Assembly: GCF_029784165.1 (NCBI RefSeq)
Contig: NC_073696.1
Location: 245,683,471-245,747,470, forward strand
Direction of reading: 5' to 3'
Source: Wyeomyia smithii
Taxonomy: Eukaryota; Arthropoda; Insecta; Diptera; Culicidae
Length of the DNA stretch: 64,000 bases
The position numbers and the translations under genes are program-made. A model generated the notes under the pieces. It did no database searches. It worked only from the letters and a program-made list of their open reading frames with translations, and had not been told where the DNA came from. This document shows, piece by piece, positions 1 through 11,139 of this stretch. Each line of letters starts with the position of its first letter. Positions within the stretch are counted from its first letter, which is position 1.

Positions 1-2233
1 CTGACGACGACGCTCTCGACTCTGCGTCGGCTGGTTGGGTTTTGCGTAAATCATCGAAGCTGGATCGAATGCCAATCTAACTGGTTGCATAGCCAGACAA
101 AGCCAACTTGATACGAAGGGACATGTCGCATGAAGAAGCGCGGAGAGTTCTGCATTTACTATCAAATTGTTCCAGACGGTTTCTGCCAGCGATTGTATAT
201 CTTCCACATGCTCCACCAGCACACGTTGGAAAATGTGCCGTAATGCTTCCTGCAGTAAGGCTGGTGGCCATTCCTGAACACCAAAATTTAAAACCAAGTT
301 TTCAGATGGATCTGCTTGTAATATAGCGTTATGTTCGGTAGCTGCTTTAGCCAGTGCTTCGGCCGTACTGACTATAACAGATGTTGCGTTACCGTTTACT
401 CCATTGCTTCCGGTAACGACGCAAGTTTCGCTTTTAATTGAACTGTTGCTGTTTGTCAACGTTTTCAACGTTTGAAGGGTGGATCTCCGAACCGATGAGG
501 TACAATGACTAAGAAATGGCCATAGCCGAGGAACTAATATGGACATTGGTTCCATTTGAATCCAGCCAGAGGCATTCGGAAGACTGAGAATTGAAGCGAG
601 TAATCCCATGAAACTGTTACAAGCTGATGCTAGCTCATCCTGATCCAAGAGCAAATCCCACAATAGCTTAACAATGTGAGAGACCTGTGCCTTAGTGAGC
701 AACCTCGGCAACCAAGACGCTATTGGTATAAGCGTAGCTGCAGCTACTGCTCCAACATCGTCGACGGAATCGAATAGCCCAGTCAATACGTCATTGATAA
801 TTAAAGGCAGGAACGTTTGAACCAAATCTTCACGAACAACCAGCATATACTTGATACCTAGTAGCCCTCCATGGCGGACTTCCCAGTCCTTTTGTTTGAT
901 AAAGGTCAATAGGATATGCACTGTCTTATGAACCTTAACCAATGGCAGCTGTTTCAACACAGTTCCAAGAACTTGAGCGCAAGTCTCGCGAACAGGGGCG
1001 ACCACTTGGTCTGACACAAAATCTCCGAAGCGATCTAGCGCTAGTACGCAGAGTAATCTCAATGTAGCATCCTCCAGCCAAAGCTGATGCTGCTGTTCCA
1101 TCTGTTGTTTCGTCATGTAGACACTTTTACCAGCTCCTGCCGAATGGCTTTTGAGTAGTTCGCGTAATGCTGTAGCTGAGCCGTGGCGAGTTTCCCACCG
1201 AGGGCTGAATAAATCCATATACAATCTAGAACAGAACATTTCCAGGGGCCACTCAGTAGCATCTACCCAGGCTCCGGTCAAATCTGGAACGGGTTCTCCA
1301 GATGTTACAGCTTCACCTTTGGCATCAATCTTGAAACGTTTCCGATCAGGTTCTCCGTCTCCACTAGATCCATTACTGCCTGCGGCAGAAGTGACTGTAC
1401 TAATTGGGTTCGGAAATACCTTTTGCTGCTCCCGAGCTTTTCTCCGAGCACGATTTTTCTCCCGACAACTTAGAACTTGACTAGACCCATCCTGAGGTTC
1501 CAGTTTCAATATCTCCTGCACTGGCATAAGTTTCTCCCCATCAACATGACCCTGAGTTTGACCACTGCGGTTTTGCATGTCTTCGATCGATACAATATCA
1601 TCCAAGTTGACTCCGCTGCTCAATCCTAATTTCTCATTCAACAAAGCTCTCTGGCGAGCCCATTTTTCCCGCGGATCTCCCGCTTCGTTATCTTCGATGG
1701 CGTCGAACTCCGTACCCTCGGAGCCCATTAGTCGTGCCCCCCTGTGCAGCACAGCATTCAAATCGAACTTATCGAACGACAGCCGTAAATTTTGAGTATT
1801 TGTATCACGAAGCTCCAAGTCTGTCTCCTGTTTGATACCATCCGCGCCGCCAATCGGATCCCACTGTGGGACGTTCTCTAGAATGGCCTGTACGGCCTGT
1901 GAAGCAGCAATCCGTGTTTCCCAGTTGTTGCTGTGCAGGTAGGTTTGTAATCGGTTCAGTAGATTGTGCAACTCATGTGGATGCAGCTTCTGCACTTCGC
2001 CGATCTGCTTCGCTGCAGCCTTGCGCGTCACAGCCGCTGATCCAGACTCCAGCAGGATGAACAGACGGTCCAATCTAGAATGTAAAGATTTGGTTGACGT
2101 ATACAGTTGGATAGTTTAGAAAATAAAGTAGAAGACTGTATCAGAATGACGTTAGACTACTACATCTTGTGAACCTATCGTAAGATGCAGTCCTACGTCA
2201 AAGCATAGTGCGCTATACTCACCGTGAAGTCAT
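1..2233 (-). CDS. BTAF1: BTAF1 / Hel89B (Mot1-type TBP-associated factor), N-terminal part, gene leaves the window
   Basis: Seen: the start codon is at 2233-2231 in a tiny first coding exon (2223-2233, encoding MTS plus two bases of R) with a GTGAGT donor. The intron is 2075-2222 with acceptor TTCTAG, and exon 2 (2074 down to 1) stays open for about 690 codons to the window edge. The protein begins MTSRLDRLFILLESG, followed by VTRKAAAKQIGEVQKLHPHE, LEDATLRLLCVLALDRFGDF, VVAPVRETCAQVLG and WEVRHGGLLGIKYML. These match the conserved N-terminal HEAT-repeat region of BTAF1/Mot1 (recalled, not searched). Known of the family: a Swi2/Snf2-type ATPase that strips TATA-binding protein from DNA in the nucleus; the ATPase lies at the C terminus, outside this window. 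A lysine/arginine-rich stretch (RKRFK) near residue 260 may be a nuclear localisation signal. No frameshift or stop was found in the visible part. A likely 5'-UTR acceptor (TTTTCAG) lies near 2297. Confidence 0.93.
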
Positions 2234-4869
2234 TGTTGATGAAGGGGAATTACTTCTCTGGCTCAATCAAAACAAGTTCAAGTGCAGTCAGTAACCTGAA
2301 AATAAATCGAGAAAAAAAAACATATTGTAAAGATCTCTTTGCGTAGCAAATTTTTCATGTTAATTGGATAATAATTTCTTCAGAACCCTTAGATAAGATA
2401 CGGTTCGCATTTTCCGTTTGCCTGCACCGATACCAAATTAAATTGGCCTCACAGAACAAACGTTTTGGTTCATCTAATCAATTCTCGTGATTCAATCTAA
2501 CAAGAAATCTGAGACTGATAACAACCAAGGAGCTTCCGTTATATCTTGTATTCCATAACTAGGTTAACCTGTAACTTCGGTATCACTCTATGAGAATATT
2601 ACAAAGTTATAAATATCCCAAAAAATTGAATTACGTCATAAATTTGTAGTGTCATTTCTGTCGTTTGTATACGATAGGGTCTATCAGCTTTAGGATTCTT
2701 CCTGATCGTTCTAAAATCTTCTGTCTTATAACGATGAAATTCAATCCTGTGCATGTTTGAAGTTTTGGTATCATTGGATTCCTGGCTTAGAACTCTCAAA
2801 TTTAATTTGATGCAATTCAATTTTTTCAATCTTTTTTTTTTTTCACTGAGTGACCTTCTTATATAATTGTTCCATATCAATATTTTACTCACAGTACTCG
2901 GCAGAAGAGCACACAGAAAAAAACACGTAACAAAAAGAAGATTCTAAATTGTAACTAATTGTATCTATTTGTATCTTTTTTTTTTACGATCAAAGTGCAA
3001 GCATTCAAGTGAATCTTACACTGCCCGCCATTAACACAACAACAAACATTATATCATACTGTACTAATAGTAGGCAACCAAGGGAACGGACGAACGAGTG
3101 CAAGAACGAAGATTATTTTTCCAGTCGGATTGGTGAAAAAAAAATCGTTTAGCCCTCAACTACGTAAACGTCAATGAAGCATTTACTACTCGCCCAAAGC
3201 CCAAAGCAAACAACGGCGTTTGTTCCGCACATACCAACATGTTTTGCATAAAGAGCTTCCATGCACAATTATACTCACACTCGTCGTACTTCTGGGCTCT
3301 GGCTTCCAGCGGCCGCAGTGAAAAGACACGATGCGGAATTTGAAATTGCTGTCCATTTTCATAAACACAACGAACGCATGCCTCGCCCTTCCTACGCATG
3401 TGTTCGGTCACCGCGTGTGTAATATATGGCGCCGGTTTCGAGTTCGAGCTTCACGACAGCTTGCAAACAGCTGGCCAGCTTTAACTAGTGCCTTTTGGAG
3501 GGCGAGTGAAACATACTCGCGGCGCTGTGCTTAGGCTTGTGCCATCCATCCCTTCTCTCGCCCAATGTTCTCCTCACCAGCCCGGGTGACGAATGTATAT
3601 ATGTTGTTTTCAGTGCTAGTTAGACAATTGTTCGTTCTATTTATATGCACATCGACACCCATTAGCGAGGGCATTGTCAGGCTCTATTATAGAGAAACTA
3701 AATCAGATAACAAACTGGATGAAAATAATACACATATCGGTAGGTAGAATTTGTTATATTTATATGGTTGTTTTAACATAAAATAAAGGTACATCCTGAG
3801 CTATAGATGAGACGTAATTTTGTGGTAACGTTTCAGGAACCGATCGATAAATTGGGTAGTTCTCTTTGTAGGTGTCGGTGAAAAAAAAGACGTGGACTGT
3901 CGGACTGTTTTTACAACAATGGTTCAGCTGCAATGAATTAATGTTGGATTTCGCTAATCAGTCATTGTCTAATACCTACACTGAAACACTGAAGAGATTG
4001 TATGTACGAAAAGATTAAAACGGCAGCAACAGTGCACTTTATGTTCAAAATTTATTGCTTTCATCAAAACATTCACGGAAAGTACAAATGAAACAAATGA
4101 AAAAAGAAACAAAAAATCAATTTTACAAAAAAAAAATATACCAACGACATGAAATGATTTGTTATAATATAACTGGTAAAAGAGCATTGAAGCCGCAAGG
4201 TTACAGAGTCCGTTTCAACAAGCGAGGTGGTCGTGAGTTTGATTCATCAGTAAAATCAGGCCAGTCGATATCAAAGGTTCTAAGCATGGGTTTATTTTCC
4301 AGACTGAAAAACTCTTATCTAAACCTTCGGAAATTTATGGCGGATGGCCCATAGCATGTTATACCCGTTATACCTTCCAATAACTTGCTTGGGACGATGC
4401 ACACTGTTTCCAAAGCTGCAAAAACGTGAAATTATTTTGAGCAAAAAAAATGGTTTTAGGCCGCAGTGTCCTCAGTATAGTTGTTGATTGTCATTGTTTT
4501 TCAATGTTCTGCAATATTGTTTGCTATAACAAAACAAATGCTTTCTTCGAAGGAAGTTATCTCACACAATTCTTCGGTTATTGATGATTTTTACTTGAAT
4601 AATGCCCTAATTACACTAATTACTTTTTACTCAAAAACAAAAGATTTTGGAGCCGAAGATTCTTCAACAAAATTGGTTTTATTATTTATTCTTTGTTTTA
4701 AAGAAATTATAGTTTTATGATTAATCTACCTAAAAGTGAGAAACGAATTTTATTTTTCTCATTCATGCATATAAAAATCCTCTTTGTTAAGTTAAGTTGT
4801 AGCACATTTTATGAGAAAAAACTTTGTAGAACGGCTGGTAAACGGCTGGATAATGCGTACCATCGGTGC
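2234..4869. other. AT-rich sequence upstream of BTAF1; 5'UTR/promoter plus unassigned DNA
   Basis: No recognisable coding region. The first 60-70 bases next to the BTAF1 start should be 5'UTR, because a TTTTCAG acceptor is seen on the minus strand near 2297. The upstream non-coding exon could not be placed. ORFs here are short and AT-driven. One plus-strand ORF at 4055-4354 (99 codons, lysine-rich, containing YNITGKRALKPQGYR) has more even codon use than its surroundings, but I recognise no family and see no splice signals that settle it. Confidence 0.5.
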
Positions 4870-5149
4870 TAAGTGCACCTACAGGAATAAAACAGACCCC
4901 ACACGTGGTCCTTAGCCTCTTATCCAGCCACTCCTATCCCAACCTCCACGCGGTGCCAGCTGGGATACGGGCAACCAAGGGAAGATCGGGTCTGTACTCC
5001 AGGTTAGGGGCGGCCCATTACCGTCCTCGTGCCAACGTGGGACTCTAAACAGTGTTGTGCACGCTGGTCCTCCGGCGAAACAAGGGGTTGGTGCGCAGAC
5101 CTTACAAGCCGCCACCGTAAAACACTCCCAAGTAATGAACGAGGAACAA

Positions 5150-5898
5150 AGAAATTCGGACTGGAACAATCGGCACATACCCATGCGACGAAAACGGACT
5201 AACGATTGGAAACTCGAGACTTGGAAGCACTCGAGTGCTCTCCGAAGTATTGAAATCCCGCAGGTTCGACGTCGCAGCGCTGCAGGAGGTGTGCTGGAAG
5301 GGCTCAATGGTACGTACGTTCCGGGATGGTCATTCCATCTACCACAGCTGCGGCAACACACATGAGCTGGGGACAGCTTTTATAGTGATGGGCGAGATGC
5401 GAAAACGGGTAATTGAGTGGTGGCCAATCAGCCCTGGAATGTGCAGGTTGAAAATCAAGGGCTGGTTCTTCAACATAAGCATCATAAACGTGCACAGCCC
5501 TCACCTCGGAAGTACCAAAGACGACAAGGATGAATTTTACGCGCAGTTGGAGCGTGAGTACGACCACTGCCCAAATGAATGAGGATGAATACAAACCGGT
5601 GATTGGAGGGTTCAGTGCGCACCAGCGGACCAACGAGATGGGCCTAAGACTCATCCACTTTGTCGCCTCCAAGAACATGGCCGTGCGTAGTACCTGCTTC
5701 CAGCACAACCTCCTACACAAGTACACCTGGAGGTCACCAAATCAGACGGAAGCACAAATCGACCACGTTCTGATTGATTGTCGGCACTTCTCAGACATCA
5801 TCGACGTCAGATCCTATAGGAGCGCTAACGTTGACTCGGACCACTACCTGGGCATGGTTAAGATGCGCCCAAAACTCTCCGTTGTTAACAACATTTAG
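5150..5898 (+). pseudogene. RTE copy 1 endonuclease region (broken)
   Basis: Read over two frames (5235-5582 and 5530-5898). Visible pieces are VAALQEVCWKG (catalytic Glu region), NVHSPHLGSTKDDKDEFYAQ, a degraded PVIGGFSAH where GDFNAH is usual, and VDSDHYLGMVK (SDH motif). The order matches an APE-like retrotransposon endonuclease. The central Asp motif is altered and the frame is shifted near 5530-5580, so no active protein is expected. Confidence 0.75.
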
Positions 5899-5977
5899 TA
5901 CCGACGCCCACTCCGGTTAGATCTCGCGCGACTGAAGCCGGGATAAAGGTGGTAATATTCTAACGGACGATCGTGAG

Positions 5978-7526
5978 GTGACCGAGAGGTGGAAGCAGCA
6001 CTTCGACGAACACCTGAATGGCGCCCAGGCAGGAGACCATGGCGGCGGAGAAAGCGATCCCGCCGGTGCGACAATTGTAGAAGACGTGCCAGCCCCAACG
6101 ATAGGCGAAGTTAAGGATGCCATCAAACAGCTGAAAAACAATAAATCGGCTGGGAAGGGTGGCCTCGGAGCGGAGCTAATTCAGATGGGCCCGGAAAAGC
6201 TGGCCACCTGTTTGCGCCGGCTGATTGCAAGAATTTGGGATACAGAACAGCTACCGGAGGAGTGGAAAGATGGGTTTATCTGCCCTATCTATAAAAAAGG
6301 CGATAAACTGGACTGTGGGAACTATCGTGCGACCACCGTCCTGAATGCCGCCTACAAAGTGCTTTCCCAAATCATTTTCCGCCGCCTCTCACCCCTAGCC
6401 AACAGATTTGTGGGAAGTGATCAGGCCGGCTTCGTGGAAGGACGGTCTACGACGGACCAAATCTTTACCATACGGCAGATCCTCCAGAAACGCCGTGAAT
6501 ACAGAACCCCCACGCACCACCTATTCATCGATTTTAAAAGCCGCGTATGACACTATCAACCGAAAAGAGTTATGGAAGGTCATGGCCGAAAACGGCTTTC
6601 TTGGGAAGCTGATTAGACTGATAAAGGCTACGGTGGATGGGACGCAGTGCTGTGGGCGGATTTCGGGTGGATTGTCGGGTCCATTTAAATCCCGCAGGGA
6701 GCTTCGACAGGATGATGGTCTCTTCTGCCTGTTATTCAACATTACGCTACAGGGTGTAATGAATCGAGCGGACATCAACACGCGGGGTACTATTTTCAAC
6801 AAATCAACACCAGATTAAAAAGAAAAGCAGCGAGGATTGGGTTGCAGATAAATATGTCTAAAACAAGGTATATGCTAGCCGGCGGAACCGAAGCCGACCG
6901 ACAACGCCTAGGCATTACGATCGACGGCGATGAGTTCGAGGTAGTCGATGGGTTTGGCTCACTGGTTACTGAGAACAATGATACCAGCCGAGAGACCCGG
7001 AGGCGTATTAACAACGGAAGTGGTGCCTACTATGGGCTCCACAAGCAATTGCGGTCGAACAGACTGAGCCCCCGTACGAAGTGTAACCTGTACAAAACGC
7101 TCATAAGACCGGTTGTTCTCTACGGGCATGAAACGTGGACAATGCTCGGGGAGGACCTGCGAGTGCTCGGAGTTTTCGAACGACGGGTACGATTTTTGGC
7201 GGCGTGCAGGAGAACGGAATATGGAGACAAAGAATGAACCATGTGCTCGCGCAACTCTACGGTGAACCCAGTATTCAGAAGGTGGCTGAAGCTGGACGGA
7301 TACGATGGGCAGAGCAGTTGCAAGAATGCCAGACAACTACCCTGCGAAGATGGCGTTTGCCTCGAATCCGGTAGGAAGAAGACGACCAAGGGCGCAGCGG
7401 GCAAGATGGATAGACCAGATGGAGCTAGATCTGGCAGAGAGTACACGGTGTCCCAGGGATTGGAGAGCGGCAGCTAATAACCGAGTGAATTGTAGAAACT
7501 TTGTAAATCAGGCCATGTCATTATGA
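5978..7526 (+). pseudogene. RTE copy 1 reverse transcriptase (broken, lacks YADD-type active site)
   Basis: Frames 5978-6550, 6408-6818, 6842-7237 and 7135-7526 together give RT blocks: NNKSAGKGGLGAELIQ, YKVLSQIIFRRLSPLANRF, DQAGFVEGRSTTDQIFTIRQ, HHLFIDFKSRVYDTINRKEL, CCGRISGGLSGPF and LLFNITLQGVMNRA. Then, after a gap, come QINMSKTRYMLAGG, RPVVLYGHETWTM and the C-terminal MPDNYPAKMAFASNPVGRRR. The gap at about 6815-6840 falls exactly where the F/Y-A-D-D catalytic box is expected. Frameshifts at about 6540 and 7210 also separate blocks. Confidence 0.8.
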
Positions 7527-7560
7527 CGGAATACCAAACGAATAAATAACCTTGTATAAC

Positions 7561-8865
7561 ATTACATCATCACTACTATAACAATCTCTTATATTGAGAA
7601 ACAATTTTTTTAGTGGCAATCTTTAGAAAAAAAGCTCACTTAAATAGCCATAGACCATCCACATACCACGTGGACAGATTTTTAACGATTTTGAACACAA
7701 ACCAACGTTGCAGGAAAATTTTGTTAACTGAGCAACAGGAATAGCGCGATAGCTACTACCTAAAAAAAATTTATCCCAAATCACCCTCAAAAAACTGAAG
7801 TTTCTTGAAGGAAAGCATATAAAAGTACTGTGTGTTATGCTGAAAAACATTCCTAAAATCTAGAAAAAGTCAAAAAACATTTTAAGGAAAAAACCAAAAA
7901 TCTAAAAACGTATCGGAGGTGAGAAAAAATTGAAATGAAAAATTTCCTTGAAACGGTTCTAACCTAGTCCAACAAAAAAATCTTATACTAATCCAAAAAA
8001 TGGAAATTACTTTAGAAAGACAGATGAGACCAAAACCGAAAAGAATAACAGAGCAATTATGTTTACAAGCTTAATAAATTAGATTTAAAAAATAAAGTCA
8101 TAAATGCAAGCTGATTGTCGTTTCCAAAATTTATATACATATTATCAAACGCATTTCAAACTCAAGGAACCAGAATAACCAGGAATTCAACTGGAACCAC
8201 TCTGAAGCATTTACGAAAAATTCAAGTTCAAGTTTTGCTGGAAATAATCAATCCTTAAACGCTATAGAACCCAGGAGCAAAATGATCAAAAATGCACCCT
8301 GAAATAACTAGAAGTACTTAAGAGGCTTGAGAAAATTAAAGAAAAAAACAGCGAAAAGGCCACAACAAATACTAGTGTTTAAATTAAAAAAAAAGACATT
8401 CAAAGCAGCAGAGAAACTCTTAAACAAAAAAAAATCATTTAAAAAATTTATCTCAAATTAGTATCTGAAAACACAGAAAAACAACTATACACAAGAAAAA
8501 ATACCGAACTAAAGAAAAAACTATAACAAATATAATTTAGAATACATAAAATGTAGATGTGGCTGGACACATCTGGAAACACTTCGAAAGGCTTGAAGGA
8601 ATGAAAAAGAATCACTCCCGAATTCAACTCAAAATGGTTGTGAAACGTCTTTGCAGGCTAGGAAAAACCAACAATGGGAATAATGGCTCAAAACGTTTTA
8701 ATTAGCTTGAGCTTGAACGATCGCACATTTCATAGTTGCTCCTCCGTGACAGCTAACAGCTAGTGAAGTAACACATATAGACGACTATTTGGGATTAATT
8801 TACCATTTTCAATGTACAACAATTCAGTAGCTTACGTTTTGTAAACATCGATTACGGCGCCGGCC
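7561..8865. other. AT-rich intergenic DNA, no gene seen
   Basis: About 1.3 kb of strongly A-rich plus-strand sequence with many AAAAA runs. Only short compositional ORFs occur (the longest is 75 codons on the minus strand, 7623-7850). Nothing in it was recognised. Confidence 0.5.
8861..8865. repeat. Target-site duplication CGGCC, left copy (right copy 10218-10222)
   Basis: CGGCC occurs immediately outside each CACAGTGGGG terminus of the element at 8866-10217. Confidence 0.75.
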
Positions 8866-10217
8866 CACAGTGGGGCGACTCCATACAAATGCTGGCCAAG
8901 CAAAAAAATGTCTTCAAATTATGGAAAATACATGGTTTTTATGTAATTTTGGGACGCTGAGTCCGAATTTGATATTATTTTTGCATGAAAATGCATATTT
9001 TTGATGCCAGTGGAATTTCAATGTTTTTTTATATATATTATATGAGGAAAATTTAACGCCGGTTCCAATGTTTTGCAAAATAAAATGCATGATGCTTGAA
9101 AGACTTTCATATGCAATAGAAAAACATAAAAATATCTTTCAGTTATAAAGAAAATAAAAAAATATTAATTGAAAAATATGCTTTGTGTTGAAAATCTCTT
9201 ATGTCTTCTTTTTTAAAGTTACTATATTACATTGCTTTTTTCATCGCATTCATCTTTTTATTCTATTACTTTTATCTTCATTTTCATATTTGTGTTCATT
9301 TTCAATACAGTTTAAATACATTCAAGAAAAGTTTCCAAAATGCAGTTTCTAAAGTCAAAATAATAATCCACTATTTGCATTGTAGAAATTAGCAGGCGAT
9401 TTATTATGTCTTGGTTTGAGTTTACACGATTATTTTTACATGTGACTGGTATGATACAAACTTAAAACATGGTTTTGGTACTCAGTGCTGGTGATCCAAA
9501 ACATAAACAATGATTAATTTTTGATACTGCGTTAAAAACGGAATATAGATGAGTTCAACTTGTAAATATGAAAATAGTGTGATCAATTATACTGAAACAT
9601 GTTTGAAAACGTTGTTATTATCAAACAAGGGGGAGCCATTTGTTATTCTGTTGACGGTTTGCAGTGTACAATTTAAATTTACATTTATAAAATCCGATAT
9701 GTGTCGAACACTCGTTGTTTCTCTTCGAAAGAAGGGTACTCTGCGCAACTCTACGCAAGATCGGACTAGACGCATTTGAAAGCATTTTTTCCAAGCTATC
9801 TTTTAAAACCAGTGCCAATAGTGCTAAACCCTGCCGTCCAAACTTTCAACGCTGTTTTATGCAAAAAATACGTAATTTTTTGATTCCGCCTAATTTTTTT
9901 TGAGTATTTCAATGAGATTATGCATTATCGAATGATGAGGATTTATCTCCACAATTTTATAGACAACTTTTCCTTAGACGTCATCAAGATTCAAGGTACC
10001 CTTGAGGCTCCAGCAAATTTCGCAACATTGCATTTTTTTTTCAAGAAAAACGCTGACTCAGTACACTTTGAAAAATCATAAAAAATTCAAAATTTGTTGT
10101 ATTACTCTAAAAAATTGGATTCTATCACTTCAATAGTATACAACTATAAGAAAAATATAATTGAAATGAAATTCGCATTTCCAATTTTGGGTCGATGGCC
10201 AGCGATTCCCCACTGTG
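8866..10217. mobile_element. Transib-like non-autonomous DNA transposon, copy 1
   Basis: The left end reads CACAGTGGGG (8866-8875) and the right end is its exact inverse CCCCACTGTG (10208-10217). Both ends carry an internal GCTGGCCA about 12-25 bp in. The element is flanked by CGGCC on the left (8861-8865) and CGGCC on the right (10218-10222), a perfect 5-bp GC-rich duplication. Known: Transib transposons have termini beginning CAC-A/T-A/G-TG, close to the RAG heptamer CACAGTG, and make GC-rich 5-bp duplications. No transposase frame of any length is present in the 1352 bp, so this is an internally deleted or MITE-like member. A related copy lies at 43124-45161. Confidence 0.72.
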
Positions 10218-10240
10218 CGGCCATGTTCTTACGGTCGTTA

Positions 10241-11136
10241 AGCCTGTATCAGACTAACCGTTGCAGCGGTCAACCGCTACCGTTCCGTTCTTTTTCGACC
10301 AATCAGAACACAGCGGTCGACCGTCGCTTGTTGTTGTTGCAAAAAATAGAATCTTTTCTATTTTTGCCGCCGACCGTTCCCAACGGTTGCCGGCTGCTGT
10401 CATTGACATGGCAAAGGCAAACGTGCCTTTTCACACCTACACAAAGTCACATGTAGAGACTTATCGAATAAAAATGTGTGCTTCTCTTTTTGGCACACAC
10501 GACAGCCAGTCAAAACATTGATAGCACCGGCAACGCTGGTTGGCGATGTCAAATTTTGACCAACGCACACTGGCAAAAATGAACCCAAATTCTCACTAAT
10601 TAAAAGCCGCTGGGCTGGATACCTTAAATAAAGCATTTCTTATGTAAAATTGGTCAACAAATTGATTGGCAATGGTTTGATTTTGAACAGGGCACGGGAA
10701 AATATCACCTATCGATTTATTGACCAATTTTACATAAGAAATGCTTTATTCAAGGTATCCAACCCAGCGGCTTTTAATTAGTGAGAATTTGGGTTCATTT
10801 TTGCCAGTGTGCGTTGGTCAAAATTTGACATCGCCAACCAGCGTTGCCGGTGCTATCAATGTTTTGACTGGCTGTCGTGTGTGCCAAAAAGAGAAGCACA
10901 CATTTTTATTCGATAAGTCTCTATATGTGACTTTGTGTAGGTGTGAAGAGGCACGTTTGCCTTTGCCATGTCAATGACAGCAGCCGGCAACCGTTGGGAA
11001 CGGTCGGCGGCAAAAATAGAAAAGATTCTATTTTTTGCAACAACAACAAGCGACGGTCGACCGCTGTGCTCTGATTGGTCGAAAAGGAACGGAACGGTAA
11101 CGGTCAACCGCTACGACGGTTAGTCTGATACAGGCT
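10241..11136. mobile_element. Long foldback DNA element with arms of about 400 bp (PIF/Harbinger-like?)
   Basis: The terminus AGCCTGTATCAGACTAACCG (10241-10260) is mirrored at 11117-11136, with a small change beyond the first bases. The inverted arms extend to about 10655 and 10720 around a short loop, and they look more than 95 percent identical by eye. A TTA trinucleotide sits directly outside both ends (10238-10240 and 11137-11139). A 3-bp TTA duplication fits PIF/Harbinger elements (TWA), but the terminal sequence alone does not prove the superfamily. The matching ORFs on the two strands (10261-10521 plus, 11107-10856 minus) are the same arm read twice, not genes. Confidence 0.75.
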
Positions 11137-11139
11137 TTA

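Larger units (their letters stand above)
4870..7560 (+). mobile_element. RTE-clade non-LTR retrotransposon, defective copy (RTE copy 1)
   Basis: Plus-strand reading frames show an apurinic-type endonuclease followed by a reverse transcriptase, in the order and style of RTE/BovB elements (family recall). A leader of about 300 bp (from about 4870) precedes the endonuclease. The 3' end is an AT-rich tail (AATAAATAACC and following) near 7540-7560. The copy is dead: the frame changes at least at about 5240, 5530, 6540, 6800 and 7230, and two internal deletions are apparent. One lies between endonuclease and RT near 5898-5960. The other, near 6815-6840, removes the catalytic FADD box. No clear target-site duplication was found. 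Confidence 0.85.

Noticed and set aside
1151..2060. Plus-strand ORFs of 64-109 codons
   Set aside because: They lie antisense to the long open BTAF1 frame.
4912..5726. Minus-strand ORFs of 140-149 codons
   Set aside because: Antisense shadows of the RTE endonuclease region.
10261..11107. A conserved protein of about 85 residues encoded twice
   Set aside because: The two near-identical ORFs are the two arms of one inverted repeat read on opposite strands; codon pattern gives no sign of selection.
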